From Curvibacter lanceolatus ATCC 14669 (GTDB lineage Bacteria; Pseudomonadota; Gammaproteobacteria; Burkholderiales; Burkholderiaceae_C), in assembly GCF_000381265.1 (NCBI RefSeq), contig NZ_KB906275.1:1-64000 (forward strand): a stretch of DNA of 64,000 nt, written 5' to 3'. The notes beneath the pieces are model-generated. The model did not search any database and was not told the DNA's origin. It saw only the letters and a program-made list of their open reading frames with translations. Below are positions 44,959-54,845 of this stretch, piece by piece (positions within the stretch are counted from its first letter, which is position 1; the number at the start of each line of letters is the position of its first letter). Both the position numbers and the translations under genes were made by a program.

Positions 44959-47457
44959 ATGGACATCCTTACCGAAGCCGGCGCAGACACCCTGCGCCTG
45001 CGCCTGCAAGGTGACTGCAACATCTACAGCGTCGGCGAACTGCGCAACACCTTGCTGGAGCGTCTGCGCGAACAGGCGGCGCTGGAGCTCGACCTGTCGG
45101 CGGTGACCGAATTCGACACCGCGGGGCTCCAGGTGCTGATGGCGGCCAAGAACTTCGCCCGCCTGGGTGGTCAGTCACTGCGCCTGAGTGGCCATAGCCC
45201 GGCCGTGCTTTCGCTGATCGCTCTATACGACCTCGCAGACTGGCTCGGCGACCCGCTGGTGGGCACCGATGGCGAGGCCGCAGGCCTCAGCCGAGAAAGG
45301 GACCCCATGGAATTCAACGATGTGCTGCACACCTTCTTCGCCGAGAGCCGCGGCCTGCTCGGCGAGATGGAGAGCGCGCTGATGAGCCTGGAGCGAGAGC
45401 CCGGCGATGCGGAGGCGATTCACGCGGTATTCCGCGCCGCACACACCATCAAGGGCTCGGCCGGCCTGTTCGGGCTGGACGATATCGTTGGCTTCACCCA
45501 CCACGTGGAGACCCTGCTGGACCGGGTGCGCTCGGGGAGTCTGAACCTCCAGGGTGACATGGTCGGCCTGCTGCTGCAGTGCGGCGACCACATTCACCGC
45601 CTGATTGACGTCGCCGGCGACGCGGCCGGCGAACGCGACGACGGTCTGCCGATGCTAGGCCAGACCCTGGTCGAGCGCCTGCGGGCCCTGGCCCCGCTAG
45701 ACGCGGCCGCGTCACCGGCCCGCGCCACCGACCCCATGGCGCAAGCCAGCACCCGCGATGACCAGGACCTGTGGCATCTGTCACTGCGCTTCTCGACCGG
45801 CCTGTTCCAGGAGGGCTTCGACCCCGCCCCCTTCATTCATCACCTGCGCACCCTGGGTCGCGTGGTGCACATCAGCACCCTCAGCACCCAGTTGCCAGCG
45901 CTTGAGACGATGGACCCAGAATCCTGCTACCTGGGCTTCGAGATCCGTCTGGCCAGTGCCGCCAGCAAGCTTGAGATCGAGTCGGTGTTCGAGTTCGTGA
46001 GCCAGGACTGTGAGCTTCGCATCCTGCCGCCCGACAGCCGGGTCGACGACTACCTGCGCCTGATCGAGGCCCTGCCGGCCGATCGGCTGCGCCTGGGTGA
46101 AATCCTGCAGGCCTGTGGTGCGCTGACCGCCCACGAGCTGAGTCGGGCGCTGGCGGAACAGCAGGCAGAGCCCGATGCAGAACGGGCCCCACTGGGCGAG
46201 ATCCTGGTCGAGGAGCGCGCGGTGCAAGCCGAGTTGGTGCAAGGCGCCATCGGGCGCCAGACCGAACTGCGCCAACGCCAGTCGCAAGAAGCCAAGATGA
46301 TCCGCGTGCACTCAGACAAGCTCGACGCGCTGATCAACCGGGTGGCTGAGCTGATCATTGCCAGCGCTTCGGTGAGTGTGCATGCCACACGCAACCAGGA
46401 CCGCGCGCTGCGCGAGGCGGTGTCGGTGATGTCACGCCTGACAGAAGACGTGCGCGACGGCGCAATGCGCCTGCGCATGGTGGAAGTCGGCGACACCTTC
46501 AACCGGTTCCGCCGCGTGGTGCGCGACGTGTCCAAGGATCTGGGCAAGGAAATCGAGTTGCACATCCATGGCGGCGACACAGAACTCGACAAGTCGATGG
46601 TCGATCGTCTGGGAGACCCTTTGACCCATCTGATGCGCAATGCCATGGACCATGGCCTGGAAGCACCCATGGACCGACTGGCAGCCGGCAAGCCTGCAGC
46701 CGGGCGACTGGAGCTGCGCGCCCGCCATGAGGCGGGTGGCATCGTGATCGAGGTGGCGGACGACGGGGCCGGGCTGAACCGCGAACGCATCCTGACCAAG
46801 GCGCGCGAGAAGGGCCTGCTCAGCAGCGAGGCCCACCTCAGCGACGCCGAGGTCTGGGCGCTGATCTTCGAGCCTGGCTTTTCGACTGCCGAGCAGATCA
46901 GCAAGTTGTCGGGGCGGGGTGTAGGCATGGACGTCGTACGACGCAGCATCGAGGCACTGCGCGGCACGCTGGACATCGAAAGCGTGGCGGGCCGGGGGAC
47001 ACAGTTTCGCATCCGCCTACCACTCACCCTGGCCATCATCGACGGCTTTCTGATGGCCGTGGGCGAAGCCCATTACGTGGTGCCACTGGACGCGGTGCTG
47101 GAATGCGTGCAGCTCGGCGCCGAGGCGCAGGACTACATGAATCTGCGCGGCGAGGTCCTGCCACTGCTGCGGCTGAGGCGCCATTTCGGGCTGCCGGGCC
47201 GGGCGACGCGGCGCGAGAACGTGGTCGTGGTTCAAATTGGCACACGCAAGGCAGGCCTGGTGGTGGACCAACTCAAGGGCGAATTCCAGGCGGTGATCAA
47301 ACCTCTCGGGCCCTTGATGGAGGGCCTGCCTGGCATCTCGGGCTCAACCATCCTGGGCAGCGGCGAAGTGGCGCTGATGCTGGACATACCGGCCCTGGTC
47401 AACCAGGCCTCATGGAGCGCCTCGCAAGAGGCCCGCTCGGTGTTTTCAACCCATTGA
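44959..47457 (+). CDS. cheA: STAS-CheA fusion histidine kinase
   Basis: The 832-aa protein is one continuous frame. Residues 1-100 form a STAS domain with the loop FDTAGLQVL, where T54 occupies the phosphorylation position of anti-sigma antagonists. A P1 Hpt domain follows (about 117-235, phosphorylated H162 in [10 protein letters not shown]), then a charged linker with a helical MshEN-like unit (about 365-435, [14 protein letters not shown] and [12 protein letters not shown]). After these come the P3 dimerisation region, P4 ATPase ([35 protein letters not shown]) and P5 CheW-like domain. In related operons, as I recall, STAS and CheA are often separate genes, so the fusion is unusual. It feeds CheY and CheB in this operon. 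Confidence 0.92.
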   Translation: MDILTEAGADTLRLRLQGDCNIYSVGELRNTLLERLREQAALELDLSAVTEFDTAGLQVLMAAKNFARLGGQSLRLSGHSPAVLSLIALYDLADWLGDPLVGTDGEAAGLSRERDPMEFNDVLHTFFAESRGLLGEMESALMSLEREPGDAEAIHAVFRAAHTIKGSAGLFGLDDIVGFTHHVETLLDRVRSGSLNLQGDMVGLLLQCGDHIHRLIDVAGDAAGERDDGLPMLGQTLVERLRALAPLDAAASPARATDPMAQASTRDDQDLWHLSLRFSTGLFQEGFDPAPFIHHLRTLGRVVHISTLSTQLPALETMDPESCYLGFEIRLASAASKLEIESVFEFVSQDCELRILPPDSRVDDYLRLIEALPADRLRLGEILQACGALTAHELSRALAEQQAEPDAERAPLGEILVEERAVQAELVQGAIGRQTELRQRQSQEAKMIRVHSDKLDALINRVAELIIASASVSVHATRNQDRALREAVSVMSRLTEDVRDGAMRLRMVEVGDTFNRFRRVVRDVSKDLGKEIELHIHGGDTELDKSMVDRLGDPLTHLMRNAMDHGLEAPMDRLAAGKPAAGRLELRARHEAGGIVIEVADDGAGLNRERILTKAREKGLLSSEAHLSDAEVWALIFEPGFSTAEQISKLSGRGVGMDVVRRSIEALRGTLDIESVAGRGTQFRIRLPLTLAIIDGFLMAVGEAHYVVPLDAVLECVQLGAEAQDYMNLRGEVLPLLRLRRHFGLPGRATRRENVVVVQIGTRKAGLVVDQLKGEFQAVIKPLGPLMEGLPGISGSTILGSGEVALMLDIPALVNQASWSASQEARSVFSTH

Positions 47458-47474
47458 TTCTCGGAGCATTCCTT

Positions 47475-49100
47475 ATGTTGAACAATTTTCGCATCGGCCT
47501 GCGCATGGGCCTGGGCTTCTTTCTGGTGATTGCGGTTTTGCTGGCCACGCTGGCCATGGCCGTGTTCAAGATGAGCCAGATCAACGACGACATGCAGACC
47601 ATCGTCAACCGGCGCTTCCCCAACACCATCACGGCCAACGCGCTGATCGATTCGCTCAATGTGGCCAACCTCGCCATGCGCAACATCGTTCTGTCTCGCG
47701 AGCCCACGGTGGTCAAGGCAGAGCTGGAAAAGATCGCCAAGATTCGCAGCAACTTCACCGAATTACTGGACACCCTCGACAAGGGCATCAACACCGAGAC
47801 CGGAAAGATGCTCCTGTCGCGCATCAAGGAGAAACGAGCCAAGTTCGGTCAGGGCCTGGTTCAGTACCTGAGTCTGGTTGAGGCCGGCAAATTCGATGCC
47901 GCCACAGTACTGATGGTGACGGAGATGCGCGACGCCCAACGCGAGTACGAGGGCGTGGTCAATGAAATGATTCAATTCCAGGTGAGCATGGTGAAAAAGG
48001 CTGGCGAACAGGCCGACGCCCAATATCAGGCCACGCGCGAGTTGATGGCCATCCTCGCGCTGGCTTCGGTCTTGGTGGCCCTGGCGGTGGCGTATGGCGT
48101 GACACGCAGCGTGACGCGCCCCCTGGGCGAAGCAACGGTGGCAGCGCGGCGTCTGGCTGAGGGGGATCTGAGCGCCCGCATCGAGGTGCGTGGGCGCGAC
48201 GAGGTGGGTCAGTTGCTGCAGGCCATGGGCGAGATGGTGGCCAAGCTGGCACAGATCATTGGAGAGGTGCGCGCCGCCTCCAACAGCCTGTCCAGCGCAT
48301 CCGAGCAGGTCTCGTCTACGGCGCAGTCGCTGTCTCAGGGGGCCACGGAACAGGCGGCCGGCGTCGAAGAAATGTCGGCCACCATCGAACAAGCCAGCGC
48401 CTCGATCCAGCAAAACGCAGAGAACGCGCGCGTCACGGACGGCATGGCGGCCCACGCAGCCCGGGATGCCGGTGAGGGCGGCGAGGCCGTGAAGCTGACC
48501 GTTGGCGCCATGAAGAGCATCGCCGGCAAGATCGGCATCATCGACGACATTGCCTACCAGACCAATCTGCTGGCACTGAATGCAGCCATCGAGGCCGCGC
48601 GCGCCGGTGAACATGGCAAGGGCTTTGCCGTGGTGGCCGACGAGGTGCGCAAGCTCGCCGAGCGCAGCCAGGAGGCGGCACAAGAGATCGGCGAACTGGC
48701 CACCAACTCGGTCGAACAGGCTGAACGGGCAGGCAAGCTGCTGGAGGAGATGGTTCCTTCGATCCGCAAGACTTCTGACCTCGTGAAAGAGATCGCCGCA
48801 GCCAGCGAGGAGCAGAACACCGGTGTCGCCCAGATCAACACCGCCGTCAACCAGCTCAACCAGACCACCCAACAAAGCGCATCGGCCAGCGAAGAGCTCG
48901 CCGCAACGGCCGAGGAAATGAGCTCCCAGGCTGAGCAACTGCAAAGCCTGATGGCCTTTTTCAAGCTCGGTGCCAGCGAGGTCGCGCCTGCGGCACAGCC
49001 ACCCGAGAACCGCGCCACGCCCCGCCCGGCCGCGGTGCCTGCGCTGCGTCGGAATGCGGTGGCGGTCACCTCGCCGGGCCCTGACTTCGTGCGTTTCTGA
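47475..49100 (+). CDS. Methyl-accepting chemotaxis protein with four-helix-bundle sensor
   Basis: A standard 541-aa receptor. TM1 spans about 9-32, a helical periplasmic domain of about 155 residues (4HB_MCP-like) follows, then TM2 about 190-210, HAMP ([11 protein letters not shown]...) and the MA hairpin with [20 protein letters not shown] and [13 protein letters not shown]. Methylation-site segments flank the tip. The C-terminus ends in DFVRF after a proline/alanine linker, a possible variant of the xWxxF tether for CheR/CheB. It lies between CheA and CheW and is likely the main receptor of the operon; the ligand is unknown. TTATTCTCGGAG-type sequence precedes the ATG. Confidence 0.93.
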   Translation: MLNNFRIGLRMGLGFFLVIAVLLATLAMAVFKMSQINDDMQTIVNRRFPNTITANALIDSLNVANLAMRNIVLSREPTVVKAELEKIAKIRSNFTELLDTLDKGINTETGKMLLSRIKEKRAKFGQGLVQYLSLVEAGKFDAATVLMVTEMRDAQREYEGVVNEMIQFQVSMVKKAGEQADAQYQATRELMAILALASVLVALAVAYGVTRSVTRPLGEATVAARRLAEGDLSARIEVRGRDEVGQLLQAMGEMVAKLAQIIGEVRAASNSLSSASEQVSSTAQSLSQGATEQAAGVEEMSATIEQASASIQQNAENARVTDGMAAHAARDAGEGGEAVKLTVGAMKSIAGKIGIIDDIAYQTNLLALNAAIEAARAGEHGKGFAVVADEVRKLAERSQEAAQEIGELATNSVEQAERAGKLLEEMVPSIRKTSDLVKEIAAASEEQNTGVAQINTAVNQLNQTTQQSASASEELAATAEEMSSQAEQLQSLMAFFKLGASEVAPAAQPPENRATPRPAAVPALRRNAVAVTSPGPDFVRF

Positions 49101-49113
49101 ACAAGGGGTTGCG

Positions 49114-49647
49114 ATGAGTACAGCCTTGGCCGCACGTGACCGCGGGGCCCTCACCGGCACCCACAAGTACCTGAGCTTCACCCTGCAGGGTGAGGTCTAT
49201 GCCATGGGCATCGAGCAGGTGAAGGAGATCATCGAATTCAGGCCTATCACCCTGGTGCCGATGATGCCGGCCTTCATGCGCGGGGTGATCAATCTGCGCG
49301 GCACGGTGGTGCCGGTGATCGACCTATCGCGCCGCTTCGGTGGCGGGCCCAGCGTGGTCGGCCGGCGCACCTGCGTGGTGATCCTGGAGCTGCCCGCCGA
49401 TGAGGCGTCGGAGGTCGGCCCACAGGTGATCGGGGTGATCGTCGATGCCGTCAACGCGGTGCTGGACATCGCCGCCGGCGCCATTGAGCCGCCGCCAAGC
49501 TTCGGTACCGGCATCCGGCCTGACTTTCTGCAGGGAATGGGCAAAGTCAAGGAACGCTTTGTGCTGATCCTGAACGTGCACAAAGCCTTGTCGCTCGAAG
49601 AGCTCAAAGAACTGCGCAACGCCCCGACCCACGAGGCCCTCACCTGA
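49114..49647 (+). CDS. cheW: Chemotaxis coupling protein CheW
   Basis: A 177-aa CheW-like protein: YLSFTLQGEVYAMGIEQVKEII, the conserved RGVINLRGTVVPVIDLSRRF and the final RFVLILNVHKALS strand. It links receptors to CheA-P5. It starts 13 bp after the receptor stop, with AAGGGG as ribosome site. The frame runs upstream into the receptor gene without similarity, so the ATG MSTALAARD is chosen. Confidence 0.94.
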   Translation: MSTALAARDRGALTGTHKYLSFTLQGEVYAMGIEQVKEIIEFRPITLVPMMPAFMRGVINLRGTVVPVIDLSRRFGGGPSVVGRRTCVVILELPADEASEVGPQVIGVIVDAVNAVLDIAAGAIEPPPSFGTGIRPDFLQGMGKVKERFVLILNVHKALSLEELKELRNAPTHEALT

Positions 49648-49773
49648 TCGCGCAAGCCGCCTGCTCACCCCCCGCACGCAGGCGGTGCACCGCGCCGCCA
49701 AATGGAGATGGCAGCACATGCACAGTCACAGTAGCCACAGCACCAACTCGCATCGCACCGCGGAGGCCGGGCC

Positions 49774-50607
49774 ATGAGCCGCGCCCTGCAACCGGGCGCC
49801 GCGCCCGCAGGATGGGTACTGGGCGACACCGAGTTCGGCCTGTTCCAGCACTGGATACACCGGGTGGCCGGCATCACCATGGGCCCGGCCAAGAAGGCGC
49901 TGGTGGCCGGTCGGCTGGCACGACGTGTGTCCCAGCATGGCTTGGGGAGCTTCGAGGCCTACTTCGAGCTGCTTCAGCGCGATCCTCAGGAACACCAGTT
50001 GGCAGTCGACCTGCTGACCACCAACGAGACCCACTTCTTTCGCGAGCCGCGGCATTTCGAGCTGATGCGCGGCACGGTGCTGCCCCAGCACCCGGCAGGC
50101 CGCCCGCTGCGCGTGTGGAGCGCCGCCTGCTCTACAGGGCAGGAACCCTACAGCCTGGCCATGCTGATGGCCCATGTGCTGGGCGCCGCGCCCTGGGAGG
50201 TGCTCGGCACCGACTTGTCGACCCGTGTGCTGGAACGGGCCCGCCAGGGCTTGTACGACACGGCACTGGCACGCGAGATACCTGAGCCCTTTCTGCGCGC
50301 GTTCTGCTTCAAAGGTGTAGGGGCACAGCACGGGCGCTTTCTGATTGCCCCCGAACTGCGGCGCCGGGTCCGCTTCGAGCAGGTCAACCTCAACGAGGCC
50401 TTGCCCGACTTGGGCGAGTTCGACGTGATCTTCCTGCGCAACGTGATGATCTACTTCAACGATGTCACCAAGCGTGGCGTGATCGAACGCCTGCTGCGTG
50501 CACTGCGGCCCCGGGGCTGGCTGGTGGTCGGTCATTCGGAAAGCCTCAACGGGATCAGCCCGCTGCTGCAGGCGCATTCGCCGTCGGTCTATCGCAAGCA
50601 CGCATGA
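49774..50607 (+). CDS. cheR: Chemotaxis protein methyltransferase CheR
   Basis: The 277-aa protein has the CheR N-terminal helical domain and the SAM-binding domain with VWSAACSTGQEPYSLAML, TNETHFFREPRHFE and FLRNVMIYFND. It methylates receptor glutamates in adaptation. It is separated from cheW by 126 bp that I see as non-coding. Its stop overlaps the cheD start by 4 nt. The beta-subdomain that binds a receptor pentapeptide appears present. Confidence 0.94.
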   Translation: MSRALQPGAAPAGWVLGDTEFGLFQHWIHRVAGITMGPAKKALVAGRLARRVSQHGLGSFEAYFELLQRDPQEHQLAVDLLTTNETHFFREPRHFELMRGTVLPQHPAGRPLRVWSAACSTGQEPYSLAMLMAHVLGAAPWEVLGTDLSTRVLERARQGLYDTALAREIPEPFLRAFCFKGVGAQHGRFLIAPELRRRVRFEQVNLNEALPDLGEFDVIFLRNVMIYFNDVTKRGVIERLLRALRPRGWLVVGHSESLNGISPLLQAHSPSVYRKHA

Positions 50608-51149
50608 CCGCCACGCAATGGACCCCGAGGCCAGAGAAGATGGTCATGCCCGGCGAGGTCTGGTTCGGCCAGGGCGCGCAACGGGTCGGCACCCTGCTGG
50701 GTTCATGCGTGGCTATCACGCTGTGGCATCCCAAAGCCAAGGCGGGCGGGCTGTGCCATTACATGCTGCCCGAACGAGGCCCGGCCGCTCGCGGCCTGGA
50801 GCGGCGCGTGCTCGATGGCCGATACGGGGACGAAGCCCTGGCCCTGCTGCTGGCCGCAGCCCGGCGCGCTGGCTGCATGCCGACCGAGTGTGAGGTCAAG
50901 CTGTTTGGAGGCGGACGCATGTTCGCCAGCACGGCGGGCGGCGGCGAGACGCTGCAGGTGCACCTGCGCAATGTCGAGCAGGCCCACCGGCTGGTGCGCC
51001 ACCACGGGCTGCGCGTGGTGGCGCAGCACCTGGGTGGACAGGGGTATCGGCAACTGCGGCTCGACCTGAGCAGCGGCGATGTCTGGGTGCGGTTCTCGCC
51101 TTGCGAGGGATTCGACGAAGGCGTGGCGACAACAGGAGTACAGGCATGA
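50604..51149 (+). CDS. cheD: Chemoreceptor glutamine deamidase CheD
   Basis: The 181-aa protein has the catalytic pair C35 ([11 protein letters not shown]) and H52 ([10 protein letters not shown]) and the conserved KLFGGGRMF segment. CheD converts receptor glutamines to glutamates before methylation and in some species interacts with CheC. No CheC is in the operon. Both ends overlap neighbours by 4 nt (cheR stop, cheB start), a tight translational chain. Confidence 0.93.
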   Translation: MTATQWTPRPEKMVMPGEVWFGQGAQRVGTLLGSCVAITLWHPKAKAGGLCHYMLPERGPAARGLERRVLDGRYGDEALALLLAAARRAGCMPTECEVKLFGGGRMFASTAGGGETLQVHLRNVEQAHRLVRHHGLRVVAQHLGGQGYRQLRLDLSSGDVWVRFSPCEGFDEGVATTGVQA

Positions 51150-52243
51150 AGCAAATACGCGTGATGGTGGTGGACGACTCGGCAACAGTGCGCAAGGTGC
51201 TCACCCAGGTGCTGTCGGCGGTGCCGGACATCCAGGTGATCGCCACAGCGCCTGATCCGCTGTTCGCGCTCGACAAGATGAAGCGTGACTGGCCCGACGT
51301 GCTGGTGCTTGACGTGGAAATGCCGCGCATGGACGGCATCACCTTCTTGCGCCGCATCATGGCCGAACGGCCCACGCCGGTGGTGATCTGCTCCACGCTC
51401 ACCGAAGCCGGAGCGCAGACCACCTTGCAGGCACTGGCAGCCGGCGCCGCTGGCATCGTGACCAAGCCCCGAAGCGATGTGAGCGGCTATCTGGTCGATG
51501 CCTCTGATGACGTGATCTCGGCCGTCCGAGCGGCCAGCCGAGTCAACCTGAGCCGATTGCGCAGCACGCCAGCACGCACGCCCCTGAAGCCCCTTCACTC
51601 GGCCGCGGTACCTGCCCTGGCCGCCCGCCCGTTGCTGGGGCCCAACCTGCAAGATGCCCTGCATGAAACCACCGACCGCGTGGTGGCCATCGGTACCTCT
51701 ACGGGTGGAACCCAGGCCCTGGAAGAGATTCTGGTCGCACTGCCTCCGACTGCGCCTGGTATCGTGGTGGTGCAGCACATGCCCGAGAAGTTCACAGCGG
51801 CCTTTGCCGCCCGGCTCAACAGCCTGTGCGCCGTCGAGGTGCGCGAGGCACGGCCCGGTGACCGGGTACTGAATGGGCGGGTGTTGATCGCGCCGGGGCG
51901 TCAGCACATGCAACTGCGCCGTAGCGGCGCCCAATACCACGTGGATGTGGCGCCCGGCCCGCCAGTGAACCGCCATTGCCCCAGCGTGGACGTGCTGTTT
52001 CGCTCGGTAGCCGCAGTAGCGCGTAACAACGCCCTGGGCATGATCCTCACCGGCATGGGCGACGATGGGGCGCGCGGCCTGCTGCAGATGCGTGAGGCCA
52101 AGGCTGACACCATCGCCCAAGACGAGGCCAGCTGCGTGGTCTATGGTATGCCGCGAGAAGCAGTGCAGTTGGGCGCGGCACGGCGTGTACTGGGGCTGGA
52201 GGCCATGGCGAGCGCGATCATCGAGTTTGGGCGCAGGCACTGA
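51146..52243 (+). CDS. cheB: Chemotaxis protein-glutamate methylesterase CheB
   Basis: The 365-aa protein has a receiver domain (phospho-acceptor D56 in [12 protein letters not shown]) and a C-terminal methylesterase with the catalytic triad S185 (IGTSTGGTQ), H211 (VVQHMPEKF) and D307 ([10 protein letters not shown]). Phosphorylation by CheA releases the esterase to remove receptor methyl groups. It is the last gene of the chemotaxis operon. No clear terminator follows; a short CCCCACTGGGG repeat lacks a T run. Confidence 0.95.
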   Translation: MKQIRVMVVDDSATVRKVLTQVLSAVPDIQVIATAPDPLFALDKMKRDWPDVLVLDVEMPRMDGITFLRRIMAERPTPVVICSTLTEAGAQTTLQALAAGAAGIVTKPRSDVSGYLVDASDDVISAVRAASRVNLSRLRSTPARTPLKPLHSAAVPALAARPLLGPNLQDALHETTDRVVAIGTSTGGTQALEEILVALPPTAPGIVVVQHMPEKFTAAFAARLNSLCAVEVREARPGDRVLNGRVLIAPGRQHMQLRRSGAQYHVDVAPGPPVNRHCPSVDVLFRSVAAVARNNALGMILTGMGDDGARGLLQMREAKADTIAQDEASCVVYGMPREAVQLGAARRVLGLEAMASAIIEFGRRH

Positions 52244-52321
52244 CCCCACTGGGGATACCGTTGCCCTACGGGCTTCAGACGACTGAGCGGTCGCCCTGCG
52301 CCACCCCTAACAAGTCAAATA

Positions 52322-53326
52322 TCACATGGCAGCCAGCACCCGCGCCACCAGGCCCTGCACCGACCCATCGTGCACAAAGCCTGCGGCTTCGGCCAGCGGC
52401 GTGAGCAGCGGCGGCTGGCGGCCGAACAGGGCTTCGATGCGGCTGTCGGGGCGGTGCTGGATCAGCGCAGCGGCCGGGCGTCCCAGGTGCTGGGCGGTGG
52501 CCTCGATGACGCTGGCCACCGGCAGGCACAGCACCGGCAGTTGCCAGCAGCGCGAGGCCGGCATGGCCGAGGCGCTGAGGCTGGCCGCGTGCAGCAGGTT
52601 GTCGAGGCAGCCATCGAGCGACATCCACCAGGCGCTGGCCTCGGGTGACACGGGGCACTCGTAGGGGCGGCCTTCGCGCAGGGCATGGAAGATCTGGCTC
52701 ATGAAGGCCGAGCCATGACCGCTCTCGGTGGCCGGGCGGGCCACGATGCCGGGCAGACGCAGGCTGCAGCCGTCCAGCTCGCCACGGCGGCTGAAGTCGG
52801 CCAGCAGAAGCTCACTCATCCACTTGTGGGCGCCGTAGCTGAGCTCGGGCTGGGGCAGTTGCTGCTCGGTGACGGGCTCGGGCCCGAGGGCGCCGTAGAC
52901 GGCCACCGAGCTGGCCAGCACCACGCGGGGTGGCGAGGTACGCCCCTGGCGCCCCTGACGTGTCAGGCCGGCCAGGTGCTCCAGCAGCTGCACGGTGGCC
53001 AGCAGGTTGGCCTGGATACCGGCCTCGGGCTCGCGCTCGGCCAGGGCGCCGGGCATGCTGGCCAGGTGGAACACCTGTTGCGGCGGGTCGTCCGACAAAT
53101 GCTGAAGCAAGGCCGGATCGGCAAAGCTGCCGGTGTAGTGGCGATGCTGGGGCCCCGGCGGGCCTTGGCGAAAATGCCGGTCAACCAAGGTGAGGCGTAT
53201 GTCACCCTGCCCGGCCCCGCCCTGCACCACCCCGCCCTGCCCTGCCCCTGTGGGCGGCCCCTGCAACAGGCGTCGCACCAGCGCCGCGCCCACAAAGCCG
53301 TCCGCCCCGGTGATCAGCACATGCAT
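52322..53326 (-). CDS. NAD-dependent epimerase/dehydratase (DenD-like)
   Basis: The 334-aa extended short-chain dehydrogenase starts with LITGADGFVG (Rossmann glycine motif 7-13). It has the catalytic S and Y-xxx-K pattern in LASSVAVYG and LSYGAHKWMSE. The overall pattern resembles D-erythronate dehydrogenase DenD, but the natural substrate is not clear in this ring-degradation setting. An extra glycine-rich insert (about residues 23-43) follows the first helix. Its ATG shares one base with the cupin stop (TGATG), so it is translated with the cupin. It is the last gene of the minus-strand operon and convergent with cheB. Confidence 0.85.
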   Translation of the reverse strand: MHVLITGADGFVGAALVRRLLQGPPTGAGQGGVVQGGAGQGDIRLTLVDRHFRQGPPGPQHRHYTGSFADPALLQHLSDDPPQQVFHLASMPGALAEREPEAGIQANLLATVQLLEHLAGLTRQGRQGRTSPPRVVLASSVAVYGALGPEPVTEQQLPQPELSYGAHKWMSELLLADFSRRGELDGCSLRLPGIVARPATESGHGSAFMSQIFHALREGRPYECPVSPEASAWWMSLDGCLDNLLHAASLSASAMPASRCWQLPVLCLPVASVIEATAQHLGRPAAALIQHRPDSRIEALFGRQPPLLTPLAEAAGFVHDGSVQGLVARVLAAM

Positions 53327-53940
53327 CAGGCGGCTCCTGCGGCGTGGGCCGCGCGGCCGGCCAGGCTGCGCGCGATGCCGGCGTCGTAGTGCCCATCGAC
53401 CAGCACGAACAACATGCGGCACGGCCGGCCCGAGCGGTTGGCCCAGGCGTGGTTGGTGCCGCGCTGCACCACCACGCTGCCCGGGCGCAGCAGCACCTCG
53501 GAGTCGTCCAGCACCAGGGTCATCTCGCCTTCGATGACCACGCCGTAGTCCACCGATTCGGTGCGGTGCATCAGGGGGTGGGGCGAATCGGCGGCCACGG
53601 TGGAGGCGGCGGCGTCGCCGATCTGGGTGAAGGCCTCTTTCATGCGGCCGGCCCCGGTGGCCAGGTAGTCGGCGGTGTCGGGCGGGATGTCGACAAAGCG
53701 CATGCGCGTGCCCTGGGCCGGCGGCGGCAGGCGCAGGGCGCCCAGGGTGGGATCGGCGCCGTTGTCCACGCGGGCGGGGCTGGCGTCGGTGCTCCAGACC
53801 TCATGGAAGACGGTGCCCGGAATGGCCTCGATGGCCACCACGGTGGGCAGCGGGCCCTGGCTGCTGATGATGGCCCGACCCTGGTCGTCGTGGCCGGTGA
53901 CCACGCGGTGGATGGGCGGGAAAGAGGGGGTGGTGCTCAT
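53326..53940 (-). CDS. Cupin-domain protein
   Basis: A 204-aa protein with one cupin barrel in its C-terminal half: HRTESVDYGVVIEGEMTLVL and PGSVVVQRGTNHAWANRS supply the metal-type histidines. The N-terminal half shows a second, weaker beta-rich unit (VFHEVWSTD). Cupins of this kind are isomerases, dioxygenases or decarboxylation helpers; no specific reaction can be assigned. It lies between the cyclase and the epimerase-like genes in the same transcript. Confidence 0.82.
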   Translation of the reverse strand: MSTTPSFPPIHRVVTGHDDQGRAIISSQGPLPTVVAIEAIPGTVFHEVWSTDASPARVDNGADPTLGALRLPPPAQGTRMRFVDIPPDTADYLATGAGRMKEAFTQIGDAAASTVAADSPHPLMHRTESVDYGVVIEGEMTLVLDDSEVLLRPGSVVVQRGTNHAWANRSGRPCRMLFVLVDGHYDAGIARSLAGRAAHAAGAA

Positions 53941-54007
53941 GGTGTGCAGACGCTGGGTTCGTGTGGAGGGTTTTTGCGGAAGCTTCGTTCGGATGGAAAG
54001 AGGCGGA

Positions 54008-54811
54008 TCAGACCGGGTCGAAGATGGCCACGGCCCGGGTCCAGCCGGCCGAGGCGCCGCGGATCTTGTGCGGAAAGCAGCTGATGGTGAAGCCGTGCGG
54101 GGGCAGCACCTCCAGCTGGTGCAGCTTCTCGAGGTGGCAGTAGCCGATGTCGCGCCCGGCCTTGTGGCCTTCCCAGATCAGGGCCTTGTTGCCGGTCTCT
54201 GCGATGCGCTGGGCGGTGTACGAAAAGGGGGCGTCCCAGCTCCAGGCGTCGGTGCCGGTGAGGCGCACGCCGCGCTCGAGCAGGTACATGGTGGCCTCGT
54301 AGCCCATGCCACAGCCGGCGTTCAGGTAGTCGCTGTGGCCGTAGCGCTCGCCCGCGCGGGTGTTGACCAGCACGATGTCGAGCGGCTGCAGGCTGTAGCC
54401 GATGCGGGCCAGTTCGGCCTCGACATCGGCGGCGGTGGCCACGTAGCCGTCGGGGAAATGCCGGAAGTCGAGCTTCACACCGGGCTGGAAACACCACTCC
54501 AGCGGCACCTGGTCGATGGTGATGGCGGGCCGGGCCTCGCCCAGGCGGGCGTCCATGGTGGCGTGGAAGTGGTAGGGCGCGTCCAGGTGGGTGCCGTTGT
54601 GGGTGGTGAGGGTGACCCACTCGGCTGCGGCGGCCTGGCCGTCGGGGTAGTCCGCCGGCACGGTGCCCGGCAGCATATGCATGAACTCGGGCAGGGTGTC
54701 GGCGTGGGTCTGGTAGGTGATGCGCGGCGCCAGCGGCGGTGGGTCGGACAGCACATCGTTTTCGAGGTAGATCGACAGGTCGACCAGGCGGCGGGTGGGT
54801 TTGGTACTCAT
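54008..54811 (-). CDS. Cyclase-family amidohydrolase (kynurenine formamidase-like fold)
   Basis: From the ATG giving MSTKPTRRLVDLS the product is 267 aa. The metal-binding motif HNGTHLDAPYH (residues 71-81) is that of the cyclase/KynB family. The members hydrolyse formyl-amides, lactams or ring-opened intermediates. Together with the ring-cleavage enzymes upstream, it may act on an opened-ring lactone or amide; this is inference. It follows the MFS gene by 34 bp. Confidence 0.85.
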   Translation of the reverse strand: MSTKPTRRLVDLSIYLENDVLSDPPPLAPRITYQTHADTLPEFMHMLPGTVPADYPDGQAAAAEWVTLTTHNGTHLDAPYHFHATMDARLGEARPAITIDQVPLEWCFQPGVKLDFRHFPDGYVATAADVEAELARIGYSLQPLDIVLVNTRAGERYGHSDYLNAGCGMGYEATMYLLERGVRLTGTDAWSWDAPFSYTAQRIAETGNKALIWEGHKAGRDIGYCHLEKLHQLEVLPPHGFTISCFPHKIRGASAGWTRAVAIFDPV

Positions 54812-54845
54812 GGGGTGCTTGGCTAAGACTTGAAGGGAGGCGCGC

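Noticed and set aside
52244-52321. Terminator between cheB and the convergent DenD-like gene
   Set aside because: CCCCACTGGGG gives only a 4-bp stem with no T run.
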